NCBI GenBank assembly: GCA_907163375.1
Contig: CAJQUW010005771.1
Coordinates: 1 to 64,000 of the forward strand
Direction: 5' to 3'
Length of the DNA: 64,000 nucleotides
Source of the DNA: Prostheceraeus crozeri
Lineage: Eukaryota > Platyhelminthes > Polycladida > Euryleptidae
The notes below the pieces were generated by a model that saw only the letters and a list, made by a program, of their open reading frames with translations, did no database searches and was not told the DNA's origin. This document shows positions 29,014-41,057 of this stretch, piece after piece. A program made the translations under genes and the position numbers. Numbering within the stretch: the first letter of the stretch is position 1; each line of letters begins with the position of its first letter.

Positions 29014-31913
29014 CCCGCATACGATTTTACGGACAAAATTGTCCATGGAGTGTCTATCATTATGCCCTAAAAAAAGTATTTGCTCTATCAAGCTGAACTT
29101 TTATGACTTTTAATCATTTAGTAAAAGGTAAATGCTCATCAATTTTTTTAGCACAATGGATCAATACCAAAAAGAAGTTACAGTCATTTTTATAGTTAAG
29201 TGATAAACGGACAAAAATGTCCCTTTGTATTGAGTGTACTTCATCAATTATTTCACCTGCTTTAATGGTAACTATAAATTCTTCTAAAGTTAGCATGCAT
29301 GGTGTGTACACACGTGCATCATTTCTATGTCAATTTGATTCGCAGACAATGTCATAAAATCTTTTCATCGAAGAGCCAGAAAGAATAACAGAAGATGCGC
29401 GCGCACTCTCAAGGTGAACTGTGTATTCCGTGTGTTCGACTTCGGAAGTGCATGCTTGATCATACGTCAGACTGACTATCATTCTATCTCTACGTACATT
29501 GATTGTGACTCATGCTCTGATCAGTAAGATTCTTTTGAATGTGGTAGCGTTAATTCTACTGTTTGGCTGTCTGATTCTTTCATCATTCATCGACCATGGT
29601 TCGTGCTGCAAAGACTTCTGCTCTGCGACTGCTTGCTGGTGATCACGAAAGTGATGTATCAGATATATCTGACATTTCTGATGATTTGCACAGCGACGCT
29701 TCTGAAATCGATTCGTTATAGGACGATTCAAGCAGTGACAATGATACGGATGATGATAATCTCAGCGCTGGCGCCAATATCAATGATAGTAATATATTAC
29801 TTGGCAAAGACGGTATTACGGAATGGACAGAGCTGAGGAGTGAAGACCACGATATTGGTCGAGCAAGACGAGCTAACATGTTGCGACCGAGTCCAGGGTT
29901 AACCGCAAATGCCTACCAACGGATTAGAGTTTTCCCTATTCGAGACAGTTTCCTCCTATTCTTCAGTGCCGATATGATCGAAACTATTATGATCGAGACT
30001 AATAGACAAGGGCGGCGAACTTTTGGAGCAGCATGAGATGAAAGCATTCATCGGATTGATGATTCTTCGAGGTGTTTATAGAGCTGCGGGGAGTGCGTTG
30101 ATGAACTGTGGTCCGAAATGCATGGACGCCCAATTTTCAGTAAGACCATGTCCTTGACTCGATTCAAACATATTTGCAGAATTCTCAGATTCGATAACGT
30201 TGAAACGAGACAAGGCCGCTTGGCACGCGACAAGCTAGCAGCAGTGAGGTTACTTATCGATGGTTTCGTCGATCATAGCTAAAAGTCATATGTTCCCGGG
30301 CCTTCTGTAACCATTGACGAACAATTGTACCCTTGGCGTGGAAGGTGCCGCTACAGGCAGTACATGTCATCAAAACCTGCCAAATATGGCTTGAAGTGGT
30401 GGCTATTGTGTGATTTGGAGAACTTTTATTGTTGAAACATTTAATTTTACTGTGGTCGACAAGAAGATCGTATACAAGGCTTACTCCTCGGGGAGCAAAT
30501 AGTACTGGCTCTTACGGATCAGTTGAGAGGAAGTGGACGGAATGTCACATGCGATCACTTTTTTACGTCGCTTCATCTTGCCAGAGAGATTCTCGATCGG
30601 AATATGACTTTGGTTGGTACGATTCGTGCAAATCGACGTGAAATTCCGTCATCCCTTACAACTCATCAACAACGGGAACTGTACTTCAGCAAGCAAGCAA
30701 CAACCAACAGTGGTGAGAATCAAGTGCTCCTAGTTTCTTATGTTGCAAAGCGGAACAGAGTTGTCAATTTATTATCTACCGTTCATCGCAAATCTATGGT
30801 TGAAAGTGGACCAAAGCACAAACCTGATGTTGTTACATATTATAACACCACTAAAGGTGGAGTGGATGCTGCTGACGAACGTGTCGGTACATACAGCGTG
30901 AAATTCAAGAGCCGTCGTTGGCATGTTATTTTCTTTTGTAACATTGTTGATTTATCGGCCGTGAATGCATTCGTTACGCATACAATTCACAATCCGGAGT
31001 GGAATCAAGTTGCAACGTCGACGCCTGTTTCTGCTTGCTCTTGGTCATTCCTTGCTTTCGGATCATTTACAGGAACGCGCAACATGTTCACGAGTTGGCG
31101 GTAGACTGCCATTGGGTCACCTGTGGAATTACGTAAACGAGGTGTTTGTCAACAATGTCCTGACGGTCAAAAGAGGAAATGTACAAATCGTTGTGATAGC
31201 TATCACAACTTCGTGTGTAAAGAACATAGGCCTACAAAAAATCTTTGTTCATCCTGCTTGTAGTTAGGAATGCAGTTTAGCAAGGTGGTTTCATGATTCT
31301 GTTTCATCTTGAGTCGGTCTACATATATACACATGTATGTTTGAAAATGACAGTTCGTTTTATATTTCATCTTCATGCAGTTTGTGCCTATCAATTATTT
31401 TTACATTACCACAAATAGATCAAAATATAATTTGTCGTCATGTATAATATAATATATAATCAGTACATGGCTTAATTGTATAATTGGATTTATGATAACA
31501 AATTCCGATGATATTTGATAAGCTTTAATAAAAAGGATTTATTGATAAATGATTAAAAAATAATTTTTATGATTACCTACTTATGTAGTCAACATTCCGA
31601 TACACTGTGATACACTCAGATTGCATTATAATAAAAGGATAAGAAATATAGACCGATACATACAAGAAGTGGGCACAGGTAATATGCCTACAATGTAGCC
31701 TAGGCCTACAAGTAAATAGGCCCAACTACCTACATGTCAGATCAATAAATGGATTCTGAAAGTGCAATTTTGATGGCTGAATGTGTAATCCATAAATATA
31801 CATCCCACAACTCCATATGATAACAATTTTGTTCTCCCCAGCAGCAAATAGGATGAGCGGACAAAATTGTCCGTTGTCACTTGACGTATAATTTTTTACC
31901 GATCGCATGCGGG
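29014..31913 (+). mobile_element. piggyBac element, complete ends
   Basis: TTAA (29,010-29,013) then CCCGCATACGAT at the left; ATCGCATGCGGG then TTAA (31,914-31,917) at the right. A subterminal GGACAAAATTGTCC occurs at 29,031 and 31,859, with a further copy-like GGACAAAAATGTCC near 29,213. TTAA targets and CCC-starting TIRs define piggyBac. Length is 2.9 kb. Confidence 0.92.
29596..31263 (+). pseudogene. piggyBac transposase, frameshifted
   Basis: It begins ATGGTTCGTGCTGC with an acidic Ser/Asp-rich N-terminus. It continues with LTRFKHICRILRFDN (near 30,150), TIDEQLYPWRGRCRYRQYMS (near 30,310; the catalytic DEQ block) and KPAKYGLKWW. The frame 30,523-31,104 holds TLVGTIRANRREIP, YYNTTKGGVDAAD (catalytic Asp) and SRRWHVIFFCNIVDLSAVNA. 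A cysteine-rich end (CQQCPDGQKRKC...CKEHRPTKNLCSSC) closes at 31,263. At least one early stop (near 29,720) and several frame changes (for example around 30,040, 30,430-30,520 and 31,070) kill it. The length is normal for the family. Confidence 0.9.
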
Positions 31914-31917
31914 TTAA

Positions 31918-32997
31918 GCACCGGACGATTTTCCTTTAATAAATATTCAGTTTCAAATTTTGAAAAAGTAGAATATCTTCCGTTTTGCACACTGGCCTAC
32001 GCTGATTATAGATGATACCTTCTTAGAGAGCCTACGGTGATTGGCCTCTGCAAACTGGGCAGCCTACAGTACATGTATTTTCGTTCATAGTAAATATGAC
32101 ATGTTATCCATCTGGTCTGAGTATCAAAGGCCAGAAAGCAAAAATTGTGTTAATGACAGATAGAACAATTTTAGAAATGCCTACTGGGGTTAATTGGCCT
32201 ACATATGCGTAATACAGACTATACATAAGAGTTCAAATGTGAGCTTACTTGAATGGGTTCCAGCCGGCATTTTTTGCTATTAAATGTATCACCACATTTT
32301 GTATAGCACGAAACGATTTCAAACGAAAGTAAAATAAAGCACTGTACAAACACTTTTGGGCAACCTTATCGTCAACTACACCTTTCACCAACACTAAGTC
32401 AAAACTAAAGTTGATTGAGGACATATATATATATATTATGATATCTGATGCACATTTCAAACTAAGCACAATGGCATGTGAACTGTGTACGTACAATGAA
32501 AGTCGATGAAATCTAAAAAATATCTACAAAAAACATCACTGCTAGGACTTTTATAGCCAAGATATTTATAAATGAACTCACAAGATCCCGCTGAGTTCGA
32601 TTCCGACCCCAGTGGAATGTTTCGAATGCTCTAATATACAAAGTGCGAGATTATTTACATAAAAGTATGACTGAAAGTAACAAAGTAACTCGTTAGAACA
32701 AGGAAACAAATCTGAAGTCGGTCATCATACAGCTTTACCATATATTTACATATTTTTTAGCAAAATTCAACAACATTTTATCAAAGTTCATGAAAAATAT
32801 CGGGGATTGTGTCACCAAAAATATGAAATACATTCCTTCAATATACAATGGGATAGTGTTCATCTACATCAAAAAATCGTGAAATGATTCAGCAAAGAGA
32901 CAATTAACAATTTTCAAAGACTTTCGTAATCGTATGTACAAAGAGAATATCATCGAAATGAATAAGTTAGCCCTGGTCATTCAAGAGATTCAACAAG
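31918..32997. other. 3' side of the host gene, no other feature
   Basis: This stretch follows the stop codon of the minus-strand host gene and should contain its 3' UTR. No clear polyadenylation signal could be fixed. A short (AT)n run lies at 32,424-32,438. Confidence 0.4.
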
Positions 32998-33183
32998 TCA
33001 CATGGAGGAAGCAATAGCTACGGGGGGTGCACTGTCAGGAGTCGTAGCATTGCTGCGCGAACAGTTGACATTGGGAGGGTAAACTGCGGATAATACAGGA
33101 GGTTGTTGGGAATATTTACGTCTGCGTCGCTTTGCACGTCGTTGGGCATCTTCACGATCCAACTCACGCATCTCTTGCTTCAC
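32998..33183 (-). CDS. Host gene, last coding exon
   Basis: Acceptor CTCCTTAG precedes GTGAAGCAAGAG. The exon reads VKQEMRELDREDAQRRAKRR and ends ...PPVAIASSM then a stop. It joins in phase 0 to the exon at 46,712-46,992, giving the continuous charged helix KACQKRWRE-VKQEMRELDRE. The strongly basic stretch RRAKRRRRK looks like a nuclear-localisation signal. The protein family was not recognised. The matching helix across the junction supports a real gene. Confidence 0.75.
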   Translation of the reverse strand: MKQEMRELDREDAQRRAKRRRRKYSQQPPVLSAVYPPNVNCSRSNATTPDSAPPVAIASSM

Positions 33184-33308
33184 CTAAGGAGTAGAAAAAA
33201 GTTAATTTAATTTGTATTGTGAAAGCCAGCTCTAAAATTGAATTTTTGATTAAGAAAACACTTTGTTGGGCTCGAAATCAAGTTATTATTTCTCACGAGT
33301 GTTCGGAC

Positions 33309-35260
33309 CAGAGATGGCTACGGTAGCATCTTTAACCTTTACCGGTACCGGTATCTACCGTTAAACTTTTCCAAGTGCATGGATTTAGACAACATGTCCC
33401 TCATTGCTTATTTTGTGTAACTCCTTGAATGAACTGAAAACTAGTACATGTAGCGGCATTAGTTCGAGGATGTTGCTGCATTAAAAAATTGTCACCATTT
33501 TGACTCAGCTCAATCATAGCAATTAACTGGAAGCATATAGGCCCTACATGTAATTGCAAAAATTACTACATTGGCAAACAATCATGTACATGCATCAATA
33601 GTATACATGGAAAATGGAATATCCGACTGTATCAAATTTATTCAAAAACACAAAACTCAAAGTGTAAATGTCAACATGTGAATTGTGTCCTGCTTTTAGA
33701 GCACTGTTAAGGGTGACCAACTCCTCGAGATGCTTCGACTTTAAGCGGTTTCGAGGCGCGGTCAGGGTCAACCCTGCATCACTGAAAACGTGCTCACTTT
33801 GCGAGCTTGATGCTTGGATTACCAGCACTTTTCGAGCGACTTTGCACAAAGTTGGGTACAGTTTTTCATTTGCTTTCCAAAATAATAGAGGATTTTCATT
33901 CCTTACAAACAAATCCTCGCTTTCGCTCCCCTGGAGATACGTACGCCACTCCCTCTCCCAATCAAGCTTACCTGATTTGGATGGTCTTAGTACTTTAGGT
34001 TTTCGAAAAATAGCAAATGGATCATTCTTTGCCCGCTTAAAAGGAGGCTCAATTTCCTCATGCGTATCATCTCCATCACTTGACAACTCTTTATCTGTGT
34101 TAGCCGCATTGACAAGAATTTTCAAAGCACTTTTTGTATCCTTCAAAATTTCTTTCCGTTCTCTTTCAATAGCTATCAATTTCTCCAGATTGCGAAATGT
34201 TGGATCCAGCGCTGTCGCGAGTTTAGCAACTGGTGTCACAATAGGTCAGTCTTTTTCGTTCATTCCACTACGTATATTCATTTTCAAAGATTTTACAAAG
34301 TCATTGTCTGACTCATCATCACTACAGAAGTCAACTATTCCATAATATGTGGGAATAACGTTTTGTAGAGTCGGGATTTTAGCATGCTCAAGTGCATCAA
34401 AATATTGTGTCAGACACGAATAAAGTTCAGAGAGTGAATGTAGATAAAATTGCGATACATTGATGCGTCTCTTGTCCTCCTTTCGTGCAGTCAAGGCATC
34501 ACGGAGTTCATCGTAACTTCTATTCAACGAATCAAAAAATGAGATATTTGATCTCCATGCTCCAGTTGTAGAAGCACTTTTCAGTGTCAATGGCAACTTA
34601 TCTTGAATTCCAGTTGTTCCTTTTACATAGGCAACAAGATCATGACAAGCTCTATCGAAAACTTCAAATTCAGGTGATGTCTTTTTGACTTGATCGTGCG
34701 AGTTTGTTAAGACAGTATTTAATCTATGTTCCGCGCATTGGTATCGTAGACAGTCTTTCAGAGCTGAAACAAAGTTTGATCCAGCGTCAGTCGTTATTGG
34801 CACGTCATTGATTTGTAGACCAAATTCGGAAAATATGTCTGTTAGCTCGTGATAGATATTTTCAGCGGTGTGACTGTCATGCTCAAACAGCCTGAGCTTT
34901 AGAGTGACGTGCTGAAGGCTCCATGAATCACTAATCCAAAATGCACTGACATCAAGGAAGCTACGCCTAGCGAAGCGATCGGACCACATGTCTTTATTAT
35001 ATAAAAATGATTTGATGCTTTGTGATAGTCTATCTGAAGCAGGGGTCATTGATTGTTCACATCTTGAAGTGTCTCCTTCATCAGTTTTAGAATAATCAGA
35101 TACACCATCACTTATACGCTTTAGTTTGAAACATGATGAGGCATGTGTTCTAAGAGAAGTTACACCTTGATTGCGCCACACTCCATTTCTCATTCAGAGT
35201 TTACCGGTACCTGTGACCTGCACCGGTACCGGCATTACCGGTGGAAGCTCCTTCATTGCT
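33309..35260 (-). mobile_element. hAT element remnant, ends uncertain
   Basis: Inverted patches with ACCGGTACCGG lie on both sides of the transposase (33,346-33,362 and 35,205-35,245). A hAT-like terminus CAGAGATGGCTACGG starts at 33,309. No matching right terminus or 8-bp duplication was found. Confidence 0.55.
33595..35193 (-). pseudogene. hAT transposase, interrupted
   Basis: The upstream frame (34,246-35,193) begins MRNGVWRNQGVTSLRTHASS, like the end of a BED finger. It continues with SFLDVSAFWISDSWSLQHVT (first catalytic Asp region), ITTDAGSNFVSALKD (second Asp), CAEHRLNTVLTNS and TTGAWRSNISFFDSLNRSYD (the RW-S block). The downstream frame (33,595-34,239) holds LATALDPTFRNLEKL and the C-terminal dimerisation domain: LLFWKANEKLYPTLCKVARK then ASSSQSEHVFSDAGLTLTAP. 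The two frames meet near 34,240 with a frame change and stop, so it is inactive. It lies in the large last intron of the host gene, on the same strand. Confidence 0.88.
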
Positions 35261-36681
35261 CAACTTTAAACATTGAAAAATATCATGACCATGTTCAACG
35301 ATTATGATGCCAAATTTCATGTGTTTGTCGCTACACCGGGTGACGAAAACAATGAAATCATTCAATTACATCAATATGAATGGGTGTCAAAATGATAGCC
35401 TTACTTGGTCGCAGGTCACGCACGGACCACTTCGAGCTTTCAAATTGATTTTTGCTATCTAGTGCGTTCTATTTAAATGAAATTAAAAAATCAAGATAAG
35501 AAAGTTTGCTTCAATTAAGTTTATAGGCCTACATGATTGAAATAGGATGCATTCACATGAATATATCTCCAAATACAAATATGCAAGAATTGCTATGCAG
35601 GCATGTACAGGGTTGCAACACGGCAAAATTTCATATTTAGGCGCACTAACTTAGCGCAGCTGCACTTACGTTACATAAATCAGAAAATTTAAGAATATTG
35701 CAATTATTAAGCTTTGATCATTAATTCCGATACATCTGACATCCGGCTCCGGCAAATCGGGTGCATCCCTATTCACCATGACAAATACAATATAGAAAAT
35801 GTCCAGACTAGGACTACATAATCAAGAAATCCCATTGCAATCGTAGAAGCTGTGTTTCGTGCCACAAGGATTCATCAGTATGACCCGGAATGGTCCAAAC
35901 TAGCTTGTGACAACTAGAGCAGATTAATCTGAGCTTGCCTGGACTGCAAAACAGGTTAATCAGAGCTTGTTTATCTTGGCTTTGCCGTGATTATTATAAT
36001 TGCTTGGCCGATAATTACGATGACTTCAGGGTGCCAGTTCGATTGTGCATTAGATAGAAATTTCCTCTAACTTGAACAATTTAAGCACTACATTCCTTTA
36101 CTGCGGTTCCGAATGGTGCCAACTAGTAAATGAAATACTCAATGGCATAGGAAGCTGACGGACTGCACAAAATTGCTGTGCTTTCTATCCTCGCCTCGAT
36201 GAGCGGTTGATTTTTCTATCCGTAGTCGCGATAAGAAAAGAGGCTGAGAACATTGACATACATGAATGTGTTATAATTTCCCGAACTGTTGCGAATTTGT
36301 TGCCCGTTGTTTCCCGAATTTGTTGCGATGCCCAGTTGAAGTACCCACTACACGACGTTCTACGAGGAAACAATTTCAGAGACTTTCAGCATTCTTGGAG
36401 CATGAGAAGGAAGCACTTGTACCTAGTCTACACATTAAGCTAAGTTACTCACTGACTGTGGCATGAAGAGTATTACAAATCAGCAAATGATTGAATGATA
36501 TCCTTATTATAGATCGGTAGATCAGTATTAATGATTGAGTAGGCACTTACTTATGCCTTACAGCATTTGCGCAGATTTGTCTTTCTTAATAGTTTTCAAT
36601 AATAGATTACACATTCAAATGTTCATAGACATAGATTTGATTCATGTAACGGTACATGTATGCATATGATGAAGACGTATA
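35261..36681. other. Intronic, nothing recognised
   Basis: Intron sequence of the host gene. A hAT-like end fragment (TAGGGATGCACCCGAT in inverse orientation, near 35,756-35,771) may be the edge of another dead element. Confidence 0.45.
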
Positions 36682-36994
36682 TACAGGGTGTCCGCGGCTT
36701 TTCGAGACCGAAATTCCAGGTTTTTCCTGGTCGATTTAAGCAAAAATCCAGGTTTACCACTTAATAATTCTAGCCATAATTCAACGTTGTCTTGCTACAA
36801 GATATCAGTATCTTGCTGATTTCACAAGCTATATGAAGCATTAGAATTATTATAGAGTTGTTTATATCGCCAGTTACATCATTAAGTATGTACTCGTATA
36901 TAACATCTTAACACTATCTCTTTGATTTAGAAATTAACTGTAGAGCAGTTTTACTTCGTCTCAGTTACTGATCATGCGTTTGTAAGTTATATTT

Positions 36995-37759
36995 CACATG
37001 TCTCTAAAATCGATTTAAATGATTGGAAATCCGAATGAGATTAGCTTTGGAATATAGCATGGTGAGTGCATGGACATTGTGAATTTGAAATATTTCCAAA
37101 ATCAGTCGAGTAGTTTTTCAATAAATCACAGTTTTATGCATTTCATACTACTTACAAGATTTAAGCGTCTCGTAGGCTATGAAGAAGAAATCCGAATAGC
37201 ATCTTATCACAGACTATCAACATAAATATCATGTCAATACTGTATACAAAATTTGAAACAAATCTGTCGAGACAATGTTGAGAAATTTTGAATTTTTCAC
37301 TGAAATAGCTTGTAAGTAGTATGTGTCGCAAGGGATCAGGCTAGTGTGCCGAAAAAAAATCCGAATGGCATGTAAATTGATTCATGCTCTTTCTATGGAT
37401 ACAGATTGTCGAGTATGATTGTTTAAGCAGATTCCATCGAGTCAAATTGCAGAAAATCTAAAATATATACAAAAATTTCAAAAAAATAAAAAAAATTGAA
37501 GAAAATTTGAATGTAAAATGAAGTATATGCCACTAAATCCGAATGAATTGAGATTTGAAAAGTGCATTCTCCAACGTTTCCCATATACTCTATCAAAATA
37601 TAAAGCGAATCGGTCGAGTAGTTGTCTCAAGATTTAGGCTTATATGTATAGAGTTTTGCGACAAATAGTTGTTGACATTGGACATACTTACATTGGACAT
37701 TTGTACGCTTCATTGATCTCATGTACTCTATGTAGGTAGAGTCAATATTACTTATCACG
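36995..37759 (+). repeat. Left TIR of the 4.8-kb transposon
   Basis: Inverted match to 41,058-41,822. It contains repeated short motifs such as ATCCGAATG and GTCGAGTA, which recur about every 100-200 bases and could be transposase sites. Confidence 0.88.
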
Positions 37760-38576
37760 CTGCGTTGAATTCTGTAATCAACATGGAGTTACTGTTCAAT
37801 TAATCAAGGCTCATTGTTCAATGTTCAATTAGGTCAAGTGTGACGGTTATTGCTTGAATAGGTAACACATTCCAGCTGATATTTCGATCATTGCATCTGA
37901 CTTTCTTCTTTCCAATATGCTGATCTGTTGTATTCTAACCCAATGAAGATGAATCATGTCGACTTCTAAGTCAATGGGCGGACACTAAGGCGTTAGCTGG
38001 CATTATCTGTATCCATAGAAATTAACAATACCATAGAAAGTCTGTACTTCTATGTCTGTATCTGAATTACATTGAAATTGCATTGAGATAGAAACTGCAT
38101 TATTATCCGGAAGAAGCGTTCTATGTCAAATCCCCATATAAATTATGCAATAGTCAGACTTTTTGAGTAAAACTTTTTAGATGTCTATATCAGAAGCATA
38201 GATTGTCATCTAAGGATCAATGTTTGTAGCCATGTTTGTAGCATGGATTTGTTTGTAGACATCGCCATAGATTTCATCTTCATTGGGTTAGAATACCAAT
38301 AATATCCACTTTTATCGGACACAAATGCAAAACTCCTCGAAATCTATGCATTTATGTCCTCTAAAAGTGCATACTATTCCTATCATCTAATGATCAAGGA
38401 TGGCATTGTTTCCGTCGCGCACGGGGATATCAACCCTATTCAGCAATGTGTCAGAATCACCACCCACGCAGCGTAAGTGAACAAAGCTTTTCTTAATGTC
38501 TGAGCGCGTGAAGACCAGCGCATGCACTTGATTGAATCGTGCGGCTGCGAGATTGTGAATTGTCGTGTTGTAATTT

Positions 38577-40664
38577 ATGGCGTCGATTGTCTCAGCATTT
38601 CATGACGAAGCTAAACATAGAATATGTAGACGATGTGGTGAAGTGGGTCTACGATCCAAAATGGTCACGATCTCTGCTTCAACTAAACAAGGTTATCAAG
38701 ATTATTGGAATATTGATTTGAGAAATGATAATGCCTTCTTTGCACCTGAAGTTCTTTGCAAAACCTGCTATACTGATCTTCGGCACTTGATGAATAATAA
38801 ACCTGAAAAAGTTGGAACATTAGCCAGATCTTTTAGTCAGTTTCCTTTCGACGGCATTTCAAACATCGCAACTCGCTCGATCCTGCCCTGTACAGTTTCA
38901 CATCCATGTTCTTTGTGCAAAATCCTCAAAAATTACCAAGATCGTACAATTGTTGAACAAAAGGAACTATTTGGTACTGCACGTTGTGGACGAAAACGAA
39001 CTTCCGCTGTTATTTCACGTGTTGAGCCGTCATGTTCAAAATGCAGCAAAATCCTATCGAAAACTGAAATGAGTATTCCAAACAGACATCGATGTGTTCC
39101 TCTCTCTGAATCTGTTGACGTTTTATGTCATACAATGGAAAGAACGGGAGTAGCGGATAAAGTCATGTCAAACCTTGTGTCAAGCAAATTGACAGATGAT
39201 AACCTTGAAATGAGTCCGCCAGGCACGTCATTTTCTGTTTCCCGTTTGAATGGACCACCACTCAAGTTAAACATCTCAAATGAGAAACACAAGCAGAGAT
39301 GTACGAAACTGGAATTGAGAAGTTTGATTGGAATTAAATCATTGTCAAACTGTATCTCTAACAACAGTCTGAGAAAAATCAATTCAGCTATCAAAAGCAA
39401 ATCAGTGAAGTTTCCAAGTGTTTCCTCCTATTATTCGGATCGGGATGCTTGTCTTAGCAATTACTTCTCATCCACTGATGAATTTCAGTTTGAAGTTTAT
39501 CAAAAAGATGACCAATCTACAGATGACAAATACCTTGCAAATGTTCCAATGATATATTGCAATGACATCAATGGTTTAATCAAGGACTGGTGGTCATCTG
39601 AGACACCTCCAACGCTTGTCATCAAATGTTCCATTGATCACGGCCAAGGGTTTTTGAAAGTTTCTGTACAAATCCTCAATGATGAGCGCTATTCGAATTC
39701 TGTATCAGAATTGCTTTTGGTTGCGTTGGTACCTGAAACTCGTACAAATTTGTTGACAATATTTTCGATAGAATCTTTTCAAAACTTCTTTGGCGATCCT
39801 GATTTCAGTACTATTTTAGTTGCGGACAACAAATGCTTGCAGTTGATGTTGGGAATATCAACAGGAAACTCTAAGTATCCTTGCGTTTTCTGCACCTGGA
39901 AGAATGGGTCAGATTCATCTGATGACGATGTAATCATGCGCAGCGGAACGCTACATTCTCAGCAATTGCAAAAATTCAATGACGAATGCGATCGGATAGC
40001 AAGAAAAGCAAAAGAATGTTACAATTCAATTTCTCCCTCTATTCTCGGAGAAACCGACTCGCCCAATCTCTACAAGTGTGGAATACCCATTCTGCATGTA
40101 TCGCTTGGCATAGTGCAGCATCTCTTCAACAAAATCGAAGAAAAATTGTCTCAACCAGAGAAAGACGATGTTGGGGAGACATTGAACCGAATAGGAGCTC
40201 ATAGGTCTCCTTATCATGGGAAAGCGTTCGGAGGGCGTGGAGTCAGGAGCATCTTGGAAAATCTTGATATTTTTCCTACTTGTTTCAAGCGAACTGGCTA
40301 TTATGTAGCACTACGTCGTTACAAGGAAGTCCTGGACGAATGTGGAGGCGTAAGACGCAAGCACACATTCCAAGACAAAATTGAAGAATTTAAAGAGGCT
40401 GTTCGTCAAGCAGGCATTACACCCTTCTTGAAAATTCATTTGCTTGACCATGTCGATTTATTCCTGAGTGTCATGGATGAGATCTGCACATTCTCAAATC
40501 CTGGCTTAGGCTGGACCAGCGAACAGGCCATCGAAAGCTCTCACCACCATTTTGCAAATACCTGGAGCCGCTACAAAAAGACTCCTGGAAACAGGAAGAA
40601 GGCCCTTCTTGGTGCAGTGATAGACTTTAACTACACAAGATTCTTGACATATTTTTCTGATTAA
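38577..40664 (+). CDS. Transposase-like protein with RAG1-N-terminal-like zinc region
   Basis: An intact frame of about 695 residues from ATG at 38,577. Residues 15-70 hold CRRCG..., NIDLRNDNAFFAPEVLCKTC, and SHPCSLCKI follows near 110. This order (C-x2-C, 'D-x-R-x-D...P-x-x-C-x2-C', H-x-x-C-x2-C) parallels the zinc-binding region before the RING in RAG1, as in the molluscan N-RAG-TP element. Then come GRKRTSAVISRVEPSCSKC and CSKILSKTEMSIPNRHRC. The middle and end look catalytic: IKCSIDHGQGFLKVSVQIL, ADNKCLQLMLGIS, YPCVFCTWKN, LHVSLGIVQHLFNKI, GWTSEQAIESSHHHF. These resemble proteins common in cnidarian and mollusc genomes. Likely catalytic acids are D in SIDHG, D in ADNK and E in SEQAIE; this is inferred. 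Intactness plus matched TIRs suggests recent activity. Confidence 0.8.
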   Translation: MASIVSAFHDEAKHRICRRCGEVGLRSKMVTISASTKQGYQDYWNIDLRNDNAFFAPEVLCKTCYTDLRHLMNNKPEKVGTLARSFSQFPFDGISNIATRSILPCTVSHPCSLCKILKNYQDRTIVEQKELFGTARCGRKRTSAVISRVEPSCSKCSKILSKTEMSIPNRHRCVPLSESVDVLCHTMERTGVADKVMSNLVSSKLTDDNLEMSPPGTSFSVSRLNGPPLKLNISNEKHKQRCTKLELRSLIGIKSLSNCISNNSLRKINSAIKSKSVKFPSVSSYYSDRDACLSNYFSSTDEFQFEVYQKDDQSTDDKYLANVPMIYCNDINGLIKDWWSSETPPTLVIKCSIDHGQGFLKVSVQILNDERYSNSVSELLLVALVPETRTNLLTIFSIESFQNFFGDPDFSTILVADNKCLQLMLGISTGNSKYPCVFCTWKNGSDSSDDDVIMRSGTLHSQQLQKFNDECDRIARKAKECYNSISPSILGETDSPNLYKCGIPILHVSLGIVQHLFNKIEEKLSQPEKDDVGETLNRIGAHRSPYHGKAFGGRGVRSILENLDIFPTCFKRTGYYVALRRYKEVLDECGGVRRKHTFQDKIEEFKEAVRQAGITPFLKIHLLDHVDLFLSVMDEICTFSNPGLGWTSEQAIESSHHHFANTWSRYKKTPGNRKKALLGAVIDFNYTRFLTYFSD

Positions 40665-41057
40665 CTCCGAACATTTTTCCATTTCCAGCTTTCGTCACAG
40701 TGTTGTTTCGTGTTCAATATAGGTTGTTATTTGCTAATATTTGGTTCTGAATAATATACTTTCTGCTCAAGTCTTAAAACAAGGAAAAGATAATGCCTAT
40801 TCTAGTACTGACAAGGTCAATTTTTTGCAATTTGTAAAAATTATAAGAATGAAACAAGTAGAGGACCATTCTACAAATAATACTAATTTATATAATTTGC
40901 AAAAATCTATAAAAAAAACAAAATAAGAAGAAGACGATCACTATCCTAATATTGTTTGGGTCAATAAATGGATCATAGATGGATCATAGGACGGTGAAAA
41001 AATCGTGTAACCAATTTTGATTAAAGTTATGCCTAAATCTTGAGAAAACTACATTCA

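Noticed and set aside
33668-34345. Plus-strand frame of 225 codons
   Set aside because: Antisense shadow of the hAT transposase, without family motifs.
33301-35780. Complete hAT element with an 8-bp duplication
   Set aside because: A left-type terminus is visible at 33,309, but no matching right terminus or duplication was found; only the transposase pseudogene is supported.
39128-39400. Minus-strand frame inside the RAG1-N-like transposase gene
   Set aside because: Shadow of the intact plus-strand gene.
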